DNA of 34,968 bases from Coliplasma sp045538555 (lineage in GTDB: Bacteria > Bacillota > Clostridia > Oscillospirales > CAG-382). Numbering within the stretch: the stretch's first letter is position 1; each line of letters opens with the position of its first letter. Both the position numbers and the translations under genes were made by a program. Of this stretch, positions 16,098 to 24,321 are shown piece by piece. The stretch lies in NCBI GenBank assembly GCA_045538555.1, contig JAZSRP010000012.1:1-34968 (forward strand), read 5' to 3'. The notes under the pieces were generated by a model, which was not told where the DNA came from, did not search any database, and saw only the letters and a list, made by a program, of their open reading frames with translations.

Positions 16098-16308
16098 GAA
16101 AAAAACCTCTCTTTCTTTGGTGGCTTTATTCTAATCCAAAAAAAGAGATGTGTGGTCGCCTGTGATGCGACATTTTTTATTACTTTGAAGTACCGCTCCG
16201 CCTCGCTCACCTCCTGACAAAAAACGTATCCGTCAGAAGCTTCCAAAAGACAAATGACAACATTTTTTGAATATTCGGTATTTTGTTTTTGAATATACTG
16301 CGGGTCAT
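16098..16308. other. Spacer between the macrodomain and vWA genes: possible dispersed repeat
   Basis: This 211-bp gap contains a small hairpin with GTCGC/GCGAC arms (16155-16171) followed on the plus strand by ATTTTTT, although no plus-strand gene precedes it. On the minus strand one frame stays open across the whole gap and into the vWA start without a convincing start codon. This mix of open frames and a hairpin is unlike the other gaps here and suggests a repeat unit or gene remnant. Confidence 0.35.
16207..16308 (-). CDS. Possible 33-residue small protein directly after the macrodomain gene
   Basis: The stop codon of the macrodomain gene is followed at once by ATG in the same frame, giving a 33-residue reading frame from MTRSIFKNKI to TFFVRR. 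GGGAG stands six bases before the ATG. It is hydrophobic in the middle (MLSFVFWKLL) and basic at both ends. I know no family for it. It could equally be chance or the readthrough tail of the macrodomain protein. Confidence 0.2.
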   Translation of the reverse strand: MTRSIFKNKIPNIQKMLSFVFWKLLTDTFFVRR

Positions 16309-17298
16309 TTATGCTCCCAAAAGCGCCTGATCGTATGCAAACAGCGCTTGATTTATCTCAAAAATATCATAGATTTTTTTGCGAATAAAGTAGGAAATTA
16401 TTACATCAAACCGATTGCTCTCCGACAGTGCATACCCCGCTTTTTTCAAAAAAGCGTCGGTTTCGGCGGTGTCCAGCTCCAGAGCAACGGCAAAAGCGAC
16501 TGCCGTCTGCTTTGATGGGCGGTAATGAATATCATTGCGAATCTTTGAAAACAACTTTCGGTCGATATTTGCTTTTTTGTAGCATTGGGCATCGGTCATG
16601 CCTTTTTGGTCAATGATACGCAAAAGCGATTGAGAAAAGCTCTCATCAAGGTTTGACAGCAGGCTGTCAAGCTCTGCTTCGGAGGAGCAGGGGGCGCAAA
16701 ACTCTATTGACGTCAACTTCCTGCGGGCGCCTCTTGATTCTTTTGCCTTGCGAAAAAGATTTGTTTTTTCCGCAACAAAAGGCGGGCGTTTCTTTTGATC
16801 GATCTCATTGCAAAGCTGAGGATCAAGAGGGATCTCCACGTTGTCAAAGAGCACAAGATATACCCTGATATCGGGCAGATGAGGCGACTGTGTGATTGCG
16901 CTGACGGCAACACGGAGCGATTCTTTTTTCGGATAGCCGTAGGCACCTGACGAGATGAGTGGAAACGCCACGGAATCGCATCCTTTTTTTACGGCGATCT
17001 CTATTGACCTGTGGTAGCAGCTGCGGAGCAGGGCTTCCTCGCCGTTTCCGCCGCCCTGCCATACGGGACCCACTGTGTGAATAATGTATTTTGCAGGGAG
17101 ATCATAACCTGCCGTAGCCACCGCATCTCCGGTGCTGCATCCGCCAAGGGAAGCACACTCTCTCAAAAGATTTGGACCGGCGGCTCGGTGAATGGCACCG
17201 TCAACTCCGCCGCCGCCGAGAAGAGTGGGGTTTGCGGCGTTGACCACAGCGTCGGTTTTTATTTTTGTTATGTCATCCTTTACCATAAAAAACGGCAT
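16309..17298 (-). CDS. Macrodomain protein with C-terminal XRE-like helical domain
   Basis: Residues 1-165 form a macrodomain that binds ADP-ribose or its derivatives; relatives remove ADP-ribose from proteins or deacetylate O-acetyl-ADP-ribose. Visible motifs are VVNAANPTLLGGGGVDGAIH at 18-37, the glycine loop before YIIHTVGPVW, and FPLISSGAYGYPKK. A charged linker leads to residues about 220-329, an all-helical region resembling an XRE-type helix-turn-helix (MTDAQCYKKANIDRKLFSKI, then PSKQTAVAFAVALELD). This makes it about twice the usual single-macrodomain length. The ATG at 17296-17298 has GGAG upstream and follows the GNAT gene by 5 bp. A link between ADP-ribose recognition and DNA or RNA binding is inferred. 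Confidence 0.85.
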   Translation of the reverse strand: MPFFMVKDDITKIKTDAVVNAANPTLLGGGGVDGAIHRAAGPNLLRECASLGGCSTGDAVATAGYDLPAKYIIHTVGPVWQGGGNGEEALLRSCYHRSIEIAVKKGCDSVAFPLISSGAYGYPKKESLRVAVSAITQSPHLPDIRVYLVLFDNVEIPLDPQLCNEIDQKKRPPFVAEKTNLFRKAKESRGARRKLTSIEFCAPCSSEAELDSLLSNLDESFSQSLLRIIDQKGMTDAQCYKKANIDRKLFSKIRNDIHYRPSKQTAVAFAVALELDTAETDAFLKKAGYALSESNRFDVIISYFIRKKIYDIFEINQALFAYDQALLGA

Positions 17299-17303
17299 AA
17301 ATC

Positions 17304-17816
17304 TCAGTCTCCTTTTTTCACGTCTTGAGCGGTCAGCTCATAGGCAAGGCGTTGCGCTCCGTTTTCCAAAAAGATCACTCCGCGGTAACAAAACCCTGCT
17401 TTTTGAACGGCGTTCTGCATGGGAATATTGTCCCTGTGGGTGTCGATACGCAGGTGTGGACAGATGCTTTTTGCGTATTCTACGCATCTGAAAAACACAC
17501 CCTTCTCCGTACCGTCGCTTGCCACCCGATGGATTGCGCAGTATGGCGAATCGTCTTTCCATGCACCGCCGTGAATACGAAGGTAGGTGGGATCCTCTCC
17601 CCATACCAGCACAAAGCAGGCACAGATTCGACGGGGATCTTTTTTGCTTTTTACGGTGTACAAAATGCCCTGCTCAATGTCCTGTATCAGACGGGATTCT
17701 GCGGGGTTGTTTGGGCTCCATTGAACAGGATTTCCGCTGCGGCGCATGAAAGCGCGGGCGGTGGCATAAATGTCCAGAAGCCGGGGAATGTCTTGTTTTG
17801 TCGCTTTTTGGATCAT
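17304..17816 (-). CDS. GNAT family N-acetyltransferase
   Basis: This 170-residue protein has the GNAT layout: TKQDIPRLLDIYATARAFM in the first helix, a central HRVASDGTEKGVFFRCVEYA region where acetyl-CoA binds, and the late INRxNxxxQ-like helix as THRDNIPMQNAVQKAGFCYRG. The acetyl-CoA loop is degenerate (SDGTEKGV instead of Q/RxxGxG/A), which is common in this subgroup. The substrate cannot be predicted. It lies 25 bp after the nitroreductase gene and 5 bp before the macrodomain gene, so it is cotranscribed with both. Confidence 0.85.
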   Translation of the reverse strand: MIQKATKQDIPRLLDIYATARAFMRRSGNPVQWSPNNPAESRLIQDIEQGILYTVKSKKDPRRICACFVLVWGEDPTYLRIHGGAWKDDSPYCAIHRVASDGTEKGVFFRCVEYAKSICPHLRIDTHRDNIPMQNAVQKAGFCYRGVIFLENGAQRLAYELTAQDVKKGD

Positions 17817-17841
17817 GTCCGTTCCTCATGAAAATATGGAG

Positions 17842-18369
17842 TCATTTTTTGCTGAATATTGTCGATTGATCCTTGCGCTTTTTTTGCCTTTGGGGATAAT
17901 TTTCCGTAGGGTATCCCAGTGCGATCACCAACCGTACTGGTCGGTCTATGCCGCAGAGGGTGCGGAGCTTTTTGTCGTCAAGCCATCCCAGAATACAGGA
18001 GCCCAGCCCCTGTGCGGTTGCCTCAAGGGTTATATACGAGGCAAGAATGCCGATGTCAATGGAGCGGTAATCGTTTCCCTTTGCTTTGGAACCCAGTGCG
18101 GCAGTGGCATTGTAGCTGTCCTCGGAGATAACAAGCATTGCGCCTGCATCGGGGGCAAATTTGTTCATCCCCATGCCCATCACCGCATCTGCCACAGGGG
18201 TGACCGATTCGCCGCAAAAAACAGTCACGTGATAGGGCTGTGAGTTGCAGGCGGAAGGGGAGAGAAGTGCGGTATCAATGATTTTTTGGAGCTTCTCGGG
18301 CTCTATTTTTCTGTTTGGGTCAAAGCTTCGGCAGGATTGACGTGCCGATGCGATCTCAAAAAAGTTCAT
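17842..18369 (-). CDS. Nitroreductase family FMN-dependent oxidoreductase
   Basis: This compact 175-residue flavoprotein belongs to the nitroreductase family, which reduces nitro compounds, quinones or other electrophiles with NAD(P)H. The start region ARQSCRSFDPNRKIE carries the arginine pair that holds the FMN phosphate; SPSACNSQPYHVTVF and the late GLGSCILGWLDD and ALGYPTENY also fit. The ATG overlaps the stop codon of the MFS gene by 4 bp (ATGA), so translation is coupled. The small size is typical of clostridial single-domain members. Substrate unknown. Confidence 0.88.
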   Translation of the reverse strand: MNFFEIASARQSCRSFDPNRKIEPEKLQKIIDTALLSPSACNSQPYHVTVFCGESVTPVADAVMGMGMNKFAPDAGAMLVISEDSYNATAALGSKAKGNDYRSIDIGILASYITLEATAQGLGSCILGWLDDKKLRTLCGIDRPVRLVIALGYPTENYPQRQKKRKDQSTIFSKK

Positions 18370-19613
18370 GCCTTTTCCTCCTTTTTTTGCAGGCGGGAGA
18401 GCTTTTTTATTTTAAAAAACACAAGAATTGCAGCCAGAGGGAACAGGGAGCCAAAGAGCAATGCGATCTTCATTCCCAGTTGCTCGGGTGAGAGCAAAAG
18501 ACGGGCGGAAAGGTTGATGCCAAGCTCGCTTTTTGATACTCCGTCTGTGATGAGACCCACCGCCTGCGGGACAAAAGAAGCACCAAAATCTCCTCCTGCC
18601 GCCATGAGTGCATACAAAAACACTCCGCCGTCGGGGATCATTTCGGATGCGGCAACCAGACTGCCGGGCCACATCATTGAGGTGCAAAGTCCGGTCATGG
18701 CACAGGCAAAAACGCTGACTGCGGGAATGGGAGATATAGCCGCTGCCACGTAGCACAAAAAAGCGCCGATGGCACCGAGAAACAAAGTGTTTGCAAGATT
18801 TTTTCCTTTTTTTGCGTACAAGGTGCGGCCTGCTCCCAGCATCACCGCAAACATTGCCACTCCCAGCAGATCGCCCCATAGCTTGGGAAGCTTGACCGCC
18901 TGCTCAAGAAATCCCGACGCCCACTGTGACATGGTGCATTCTGCCGCACCGCCCAAAAAAATTGCGGTGACAAACAGAATCAGAACCGGTGCTTTCAAAA
19001 GCTTTCTCACTCCGGAGAGATTTTTGGAATTTTGAATATCGGGTATCGTTGAGGTAAAGAACAAAAATGCGGAAACAAGAGGAACTGCCACAAAAAACCA
19101 TACCAGATAATACCAGTTTTCGGTGCCGAAAAGGTGCAGAAAAACGGTGCATACCAGCACCACAAAGATCACGCCCCATGCATATACGGAGTGGAGCTTG
19201 CTCATCTGTCTGTCAGGGTCCGGAAGGGGAATTGCGGCAAAGACCGGACTCATAAGAACCTCTGAAAGCCCAGCCGAAATCGAAAAAAGCAGGGTCCCCG
19301 CAATCAGCCCGAAAAGAGCATTTTTTGGCGACACTACCGGTATGACGGAATAAACCAACAGACCGGAAGCCATGAGCAGAGGGGAGATTCTGACTGTTTT
19401 TTGAATATCGAATCTGTGGGAGAAAAACGAGAAGACCAGATCGACTGCCAGCTGGGTGGAAAAGTTGAGCAGAATCAGGAGCCCCATCTGTGTATAGGTG
19501 AGACCGTACAGTGCTCTGAAGGTCAAAAACAAAAGCGGAGAGAGCGTTGCCGCCACCGACATGGAGGCGCCTGCCGAATAGCATGCCAGCTTGAGACGTG
19601 TATAGCTTTTCAT
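18366..19613 (-). CDS. MFS transporter, 12 transmembrane helices
   Basis: This 415-residue integral membrane protein has two six-helix halves typical of the major facilitator superfamily. The loop after helix 2 is SFFSHRFDIQ rather than a strict GxLaDrfGRR signature. The central loop is LLKAPVLILFVTAIFLGGAAE, and the second half has a CAMTGLCTSMMWPGSLVAASE helix resembling the FucP-type sugar permease group. The substrate is not certain. The gene has its own strong promoter and AAAGGG before the ATG, and it overlaps the nitroreductase gene by 4 bp, so it leads the five-gene minus-strand series. Confidence 0.83.
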   Translation of the reverse strand: MKSYTRLKLACYSAGASMSVAATLSPLLFLTFRALYGLTYTQMGLLILLNFSTQLAVDLVFSFFSHRFDIQKTVRISPLLMASGLLVYSVIPVVSPKNALFGLIAGTLLFSISAGLSEVLMSPVFAAIPLPDPDRQMSKLHSVYAWGVIFVVLVCTVFLHLFGTENWYYLVWFFVAVPLVSAFLFFTSTIPDIQNSKNLSGVRKLLKAPVLILFVTAIFLGGAAECTMSQWASGFLEQAVKLPKLWGDLLGVAMFAVMLGAGRTLYAKKGKNLANTLFLGAIGAFLCYVAAAISPIPAVSVFACAMTGLCTSMMWPGSLVAASEMIPDGGVFLYALMAAGGDFGASFVPQAVGLITDGVSKSELGINLSARLLLSPEQLGMKIALLFGSLFPLAAILVFFKIKKLSRLQKKEEKA

Positions 19614-19660
19614 AAAACAACCCTTTTTTGCAAATAAATGCTTTGTTTGTAAGCAAAAAA

Positions 19661-19689
19661 ATTATATCACGAACCAAAAAAATTTTCAA
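19661..19689 (-). promoter_or_regulatory. Strong sigma-A promoter of the MFS-nitroreductase-GNAT-macrodomain series
   Basis: On the minus strand TTGAAA (19684-19689) precedes TATAAT (19661-19666) by 17 bp, with a TGA extended -10 element. Confidence 0.82.
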
Positions 19690-19775
19690 CTGTTTTGAAA
19701 AACCCAAAAAGAAATAAAAATTGTAAAATAAACGCCAAAAATACATAGTAAAAAAAGGTATTTTTTCGAAATTTC

Positions 19776-19804
19776 TTGCTTTTGTTTTTTTTGTGTGATA
19801 TGAT
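19776..19804 (+). promoter_or_regulatory. Sigma-A promoter of the polysaccharide operon
   Basis: TTGCTT (19776-19781) is followed after 17 bp by TATGAT (19799-19804), in a T-rich spacer. It is the only good promoter before the 14-gene series, and the leader to the first ATG is about 40 nt. Confidence 0.68.
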
Positions 19805-19852
19805 ATATAGGAAAAATAGTGGGGCAGTATGCCCTTTTGGCGGAGGAACGGT

Positions 19853-20611
19853 ATGGAACTGGGTCTGAAGAATAAAAAAGTACTTGTGGTTGGTGCCAGC
19901 AAGGGCATCGGAAAAGGTATTGCTCTCGGATTTGCGGAGGAGGGTTCACATCTTGTTGCGGTTGCCCGCTCCGAGGAGCTGCTGTGCCAACTGAAGCAAG
20001 AGGCAATGGCAAAAGGAGCCGCTTCCTTTGAGTACGTGGTACGAGATATCATGGAGTGCGATACAAAAGAGTTTGCAACCGAGCTGACAGAGAGGTTTGG
20101 CCCCTTTGAGGTGGTGGTGCACAACGTGGGCGGTTCTCTTGTGAGCCGCAACCATCTGGGAGGTGCCGAGGATTGGAATTATGCCCTCAGGTTCAACGCC
20201 GTTGCGTCCATTGACATGAACAGCGTGCTGATACCGCCCATGATAGAAAAAGGATGGGGCAGGGTGATACACGTTTCCTCCATCTCAGCACTGATGCTGA
20301 GAGGCAATCCTCTGTATGCGTCCGCAAAAGCGTTTCTCAATGCATACGTCACCACAGTGGGCAGACAACTGGCTCCCTCGGGAGTGGTGCTCTGCTCGGT
20401 GATGCCCGGTGCGGTTGCATTTGAGGGCAGCTATTGGGACAATTTTATCAAAGAGGGCAACCCCAGAGTAGAGGACTTTTTGAGACACCATCAGGCAGTG
20501 AACCGATTTGGATCTCCCGAGGAGATCGCAAACGCAGTACTTTTTATGGCAAGTGAAAAATCTTCCTTCATGCCCGCCACCAACATTCCTGTTGACGGGG
20601 CAAATATGTGA
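19853..20611 (+). CDS. Short-chain dehydrogenase/reductase of the polysaccharide operon
   Basis: This 252-residue classical SDR has the NAD(P)-binding motif GASKGIG at 14-20, HNVGG after strand 4, a serine in VSSISAL, and the catalytic Y155-x3-K159 in YASAK. Its tail (IPVDGANM) is also typical. The ATG at 19853 has GGAGG six bases upstream; an in-frame ATG at 19829 has none. As the first gene of a glycan operon, and next to a sugar transferase and a transketolase pair, it probably oxidises or reduces a sugar precursor rather than a fatty acyl substrate. A FabG-like annotation would be generic. Confidence 0.87.
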   Translation: MELGLKNKKVLVVGASKGIGKGIALGFAEEGSHLVAVARSEELLCQLKQEAMAKGAASFEYVVRDIMECDTKEFATELTERFGPFEVVVHNVGGSLVSRNHLGGAEDWNYALRFNAVASIDMNSVLIPPMIEKGWGRVIHVSSISALMLRGNPLYASAKAFLNAYVTTVGRQLAPSGVVLCSVMPGAVAFEGSYWDNFIKEGNPRVEDFLRHHQAVNRFGSPEEIANAVLFMASEKSSFMPATNIPVDGANM

Positions 20612-20621
20612 GGTCATCAAT

Positions 20622-21296
20622 ATGAAAAGACTTTTTGATATCGTAGTCAGTTTGTTTGGGCTTTTGGTATTGTCGCCCGTTTTTCTCATTCTCTCTTTAC
20701 TCATCGTCATTGATTCCAGAGGCGGTGTGTTTTTCAGAGGCGTCAGAGTGGGCAAGGACGGAAAGGATTTCAGGATATTCAAGTTTCGCAGCATGAAGCC
20801 CGACTGTGAGGGAAAAGGGAAATGGAATGTGGGTGACAACGATGACCGTATCACCCGTATGGGACATTTTTTGAGAAAAAGCAAGCTTGACGAGCTGCCT
20901 CAGCTTATCAACGTTTTTATCGGAAACATGAGCTTTGTGGGTCCCCGCCCCGAGCTGAGGGTTTATACTGATATGTATACCGAGCGTGAAAAAAAGATTC
21001 TTGATCTCAAGCCCGGCATCACCGACTGGGCATCGCTGACAAATTTTGATCAGTTTGTCGGATTTACAAATGCCGCAGATCCCGATACATATTATCTTGA
21101 GTACGTCAGACCTCTCAAGCTGGAGCTTCAGCTCTATTATCGTGAGCATCATTCCTTCTTGGACGATATCAGATGTATTTTCTGGACGGTGTGGAAGGTG
21201 GTCAGCCGTACCCAAAAGCTTCCGCGTGACATTCAACCCCTGGTGGATGCTCACAAAGCAAAGCTTGAATCAAAAAAAGAGGAGGCAGCCGTATGA
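20622..21296 (+). CDS. Undecaprenyl-phosphate phosphoglycosyl transferase (PglC/WbaP-type)
   Basis: This 224-residue bacterial sugar transferase moves a phosphosugar from a nucleotide sugar to undecaprenyl phosphate, starting assembly of the repeat unit. It has one N-terminal membrane-inserted segment (MKRLFDIVVSLFGLLVLSPV), then VFFRGVRVGKDGKDFRIFKF, the catalytic D90-E91 in KSKLDELPQLINV, and NMSFVGPRPEL. This is the minimal monotopic form without extra domains. The start at 20622 uses GAGGT overlapping the stop of the SDR gene, and an upstream extension of 38 codons lies within the SDR gene. It overlaps the transketolase gene by 4 bp. The sugar transferred is not predictable, but the neighbours hint at an unusual one. 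Confidence 0.92.
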   Translation: MKRLFDIVVSLFGLLVLSPVFLILSLLIVIDSRGGVFFRGVRVGKDGKDFRIFKFRSMKPDCEGKGKWNVGDNDDRITRMGHFLRKSKLDELPQLINVFIGNMSFVGPRPELRVYTDMYTEREKKILDLKPGITDWASLTNFDQFVGFTNAADPDTYYLEYVRPLKLELQLYYREHHSFLDDIRCIFWTVWKVVSRTQKLPRDIQPLVDAHKAKLESKKEEAAV

Positions 21297-22237
21297 ACAG
21301 CAAGCAGCTATCGTGGCTGATACGCCGTCACTGTGTTGAAATGGCAAACAATTCCGGATGCTCGCACATTGCATCGGTGTTTTCCGTTGCGGATGTCGTG
21401 GCAGTGCTTTATGCCCAAGTGATGAAATTTGATCCCGCTGATCCCAAATGGGACGAGCGTGACCGATTTATACTCAGCAAGGGGCACGCAGGTGCATCCA
21501 TATATATTGCTTTGGCGGAAAACGGATTTTTTGATACTGCAGAACTGTTGACACACTATGGAAACGGCTCCCGCCTGTCGGGCCACGTTTCCCATGCGTT
21601 GCCCGGTGTTGATTTTTCCACCGGCTCGCTGGGCCACGGACTTTCCGCTGCGGCCGGAATGGCGCTTGCCGCCAAGCAGGATGGAAAAAAGCACCGCGTT
21701 TTTGCAGTGCTTGGCGACGGTGAGTGTGACGAGGGCTCTGTTTGGGAGGCGGCTTTGTTTGCCAACCATTATCGACTGGAAAACCTTGTGGCGATCGTTG
21801 ACCACAACCATATGCAGAGCTTGGATTACTGTGAAAAAACTCTTGAGCTTGAGAATTTTGGCGACAAGTGGAGATCCTTTGGCTGGAGCGTTATTGAGCT
21901 TGACGGCCACGACCATGATGCGCTGAAAAATGCGCTGTCCGACACAAGCAACAAAAACCACAAGCCCACGGTTGTGATAGCCAACACAACAAAGGGCAAG
22001 GGAGTTTCTTTTATGGAATCCGATGTTTTGTGGCATTACCGTTTTCCTCACGACGGATGGGAGTATCAAAAAGCGGTCAGCGAGCTTTTTGCCCAAAAGC
22101 CATCAGGAATTGCGGATCCCTATACTCCCGACGGGGTAGAGGCGCCAAAGGAGCCGCTGCCTGCAGAGCTTGAGGGAGATCATACAACTTCACTGGGATG
22201 GCATCCCACATATTTCGGACAGGAGGATGACAAATGA
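21293..22237 (+). CDS. Transketolase N-terminal subunit
   Basis: This 314-residue thiamine-diphosphate subunit carries the PP domain of transketolase. It shows SKGHAGASIYIALAE, a GSLGHGLSAAAGMALA loop, and the diphosphate/Mg motif GDGECDEGSVWEA followed by IVDHNHMQ. Transketolase moves two-carbon ketol units between ketose and aldose phosphates. Split forms are common in anaerobes and archaea. It overlaps the preceding gene by 4 bp and the C-terminal subunit by 4 bp (ATGA each time). Its place inside a glycan operon suggests a biosynthetic, not housekeeping, job. Confidence 0.92.
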   Translation: MNSKQLSWLIRRHCVEMANNSGCSHIASVFSVADVVAVLYAQVMKFDPADPKWDERDRFILSKGHAGASIYIALAENGFFDTAELLTHYGNGSRLSGHVSHALPGVDFSTGSLGHGLSAAAGMALAAKQDGKKHRVFAVLGDGECDEGSVWEAALFANHYRLENLVAIVDHNHMQSLDYCEKTLELENFGDKWRSFGWSVIELDGHDHDALKNALSDTSNKNHKPTVVIANTTKGKGVSFMESDVLWHYRFPHDGWEYQKAVSELFAQKPSGIADPYTPDGVEAPKEPLPAELEGDHTTSLGWHPTYFGQEDDK

Positions 22238-23151
22238 GAGATACTTTTGTTCGTACCTTGATCGATCTTGCAAAAGAAGATAAAAGCATCGTACTCATCA
22301 CGGGCGACCTTGGGTTTGGGGTTCTCAAGCCCTTTTGGGAGCAGCTTCCGGATCAGTTTGTAAACGCAGGTATTGCGGAGCAGAATATGGCAACCGTTGC
22401 GGCGGGCATGGCGCTGGAGGGAAAAACCGTTTTTGTGTATTCCATAGGTAATTTTCCCACCATTAGGTGTCTTGAGCAGATTCGCAACGACTGTGCATAT
22501 CACAACGCAAACGTAAAGATCGTCTGTGTCGGCGGCGGATTTGTATACGGCTCGCTGGGAATGAGCCACCATGCAACGGAGGATATCGCTCTGGTGAGAG
22601 CACTTCCAAACGTGACGGTAATGTGCCCTGCTGACAAGGAAGAGGTGGTGTGCGCCACAAAAGCCATTGCCTCCCACAAAGGAACCTGCTATCTGCGTCT
22701 TGGCAGAGGCGGTGAGCAGAGCGCTCACCGGGGAGATTTTGAATTTCGGATGGGCAAGGCGGTCAAGGTGTGTGACGGAAGCCGTGTTGCGATCCTCTCC
22801 ACAGGAGCGATTTTTGACGAGGTTTCTGATTGTGTTGAAATTTTGAACCAAAACGGAATCTCACCGTCTGTGTATACCTTTCCCACGGTCAAGCCCTTTG
22901 ACGCGGAGACAGTACGCCGTCTATCCGTCGAGCATGAGCTTGTTGTTACGGTGGAGGAGCACAGCATCGTGGGAGGATTTGGCGGTGCCGTATGCGAGGC
23001 ACTTTCGGAGCTGAGCTGTCACGCTCCCGTACTGAGGATAGGATTGCACGATACTTATTGTTCAATTGTTGGCAACCAAAAGTATCTGCGCGATCAATAC
23101 GGACTCAGCGGTGCAAAAATTGCTGACAGTATACTGAAAAAACTGAACTGA
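22234..23151 (+). CDS. Transketolase C-terminal subunit
   Basis: This 305-residue partner of the preceding subunit contains the pyrimidine-binding and C-terminal domains. The catalytic glutamate that activates thiamine is E49 in NAGIAEQNM. GMSHHATEDIALVRALPNV carries the substrate-contact histidines, and the C-terminal part has VTVEEHSIVGGFGGAVCEAL. Together with the N-terminal subunit it makes a complete enzyme. It starts within the stop codon of its partner and is followed by a 46-bp gap before the first glycosyltransferase gene. Confidence 0.92.
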   Translation: MRDTFVRTLIDLAKEDKSIVLITGDLGFGVLKPFWEQLPDQFVNAGIAEQNMATVAAGMALEGKTVFVYSIGNFPTIRCLEQIRNDCAYHNANVKIVCVGGGFVYGSLGMSHHATEDIALVRALPNVTVMCPADKEEVVCATKAIASHKGTCYLRLGRGGEQSAHRGDFEFRMGKAVKVCDGSRVAILSTGAIFDEVSDCVEILNQNGISPSVYTFPTVKPFDAETVRRLSVEHELVVTVEEHSIVGGFGGAVCEALSELSCHAPVLRIGLHDTYCSIVGNQKYLRDQYGLSGAKIADSILKKLN

Positions 23152-23197
23152 CGTTCAATTTTCGTTTTATTACTTCATAGGGGTATGGGGTTCTGAT

Positions 23198-24289
23198 ATG
23201 AAAATACTTATTCTTGCAAATCATTACAATACTTTGCGGATATTCCGCCGAGAGCTTGTGTGCCGTTTGTCTGAGGAGCACGACGTGGTGCTGTCTATTC
23301 CGCCGTGCGACGAGGAGAACAAAAGGATTTTGGAATCATACGGCGCAAGGGTGGTTTTTACGGAGTTTGACCGCAGGGGCATGAATCCCTTTGGGGATCT
23401 GAAATTGCTCTCTGCATACAAAAAGCTCATTGCCCGGGAAAATCCCGACAAGGTGATCTGTTATACTGTAAAATGCAATATTTTTGGCAGTATGGCATGC
23501 AAATCCGCAGGCAAACAGCACTATGTCAATATTACCGGATTGGGGACTCCTATAGAAAAAGGCGGAATAATGTCAAAATTGGTGGTTTCTATGTACCGCC
23601 GCGCACTCAAAAAAGCAAGCAAGGTGTTTTTTGAAAACGTTGGAGACCGTGACCGAATGGTGGAAAAAAAGGCGGTTCCCATCCAAAAAACCTTTGTTTT
23701 GTCTGGTGCGGGAGTGAATCTTGATGAATTTGCCTTTGAGGAGTATCCTCCTGTTGAGGACGAAACAAGGTTTTTGTTCATCGGCAGGATAATGCAGGAA
23801 AAGGGCGTGGACGAGCTGTTTTGGGCCATTGACAAACTGCATGAAGAAGGAATGAGGTTTGGATTTGATTTTATCGGCTGGTATGAGGAGAACTATGAGC
23901 CGCTGGTGAAAAAGCTGGAGCGGGAGGGCAAGATCCGTTTTCATGGGTTCTGCAACGACGTGAGACCTTTTATCAAGAACTGTCATTGCTCTGTGCTTCC
24001 CTCATGGCACGAGGGGATGTCAAACACCCTCCTGGAAAGCGCATCTATGGGCAGACCTCTCATCACAACAGCAGTTCACGGATGTATGGAAGCGGTGGAG
24101 GATGGGAAAAGCGGATTTTTGTTTGAAGTAAAAAACAAAGAAGCCCTCTGCGACGCCCTGAAACGGTTTTCGCTTCTCTCTGCTGAGAAAAAAGCAGAGA
24201 TGGGCAGGTCAGGCCGAAAAAGAATGGAAGAAGTTTTTGACAAGCAAAAAGTGGTTGAGACCACCGTACAGCAGTTGTTTGAAAGCTGA
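23198..24289 (+). CDS. Glycosyltransferase family 4 protein
   Basis: This 363-residue GT-B fold retaining glycosyltransferase probably acts on the cytoplasmic face of the membrane. It starts MKILILANHYNTLRIFRREL, has VNITGLGTPI typical of capsular GT4 enzymes, the donor-binding FIGRIMQEKGVDEL region, and the EX7E motif as HEGMSNTLLESA. The ATG is preceded by a GGGG-rich site. It likely adds the second sugar after the phosphoglycosyl transferase, because such GT4 enzymes often stand directly after it. Confidence 0.88.
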   Translation: MKILILANHYNTLRIFRRELVCRLSEEHDVVLSIPPCDEENKRILESYGARVVFTEFDRRGMNPFGDLKLLSAYKKLIARENPDKVICYTVKCNIFGSMACKSAGKQHYVNITGLGTPIEKGGIMSKLVVSMYRRALKKASKVFFENVGDRDRMVEKKAVPIQKTFVLSGAGVNLDEFAFEEYPPVEDETRFLFIGRIMQEKGVDELFWAIDKLHEEGMRFGFDFIGWYEENYEPLVKKLEREGKIRFHGFCNDVRPFIKNCHCSVLPSWHEGMSNTLLESASMGRPLITTAVHGCMEAVEDGKSGFLFEVKNKEALCDALKRFSLLSAEKKAEMGRSGRKRMEEVFDKQKVVETTVQQLFES

Positions 24290-24321
24290 AATAACAAGAT
24301 TTAAAAAGGTAGTTTTTGTTG

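Noticed and set aside
15441..17298. Complete tellurite/Ter stress operon
   Set aside because: Only a TerY-like vWA protein is present; no TerD, TerC, TerB or kinase gene is visible.
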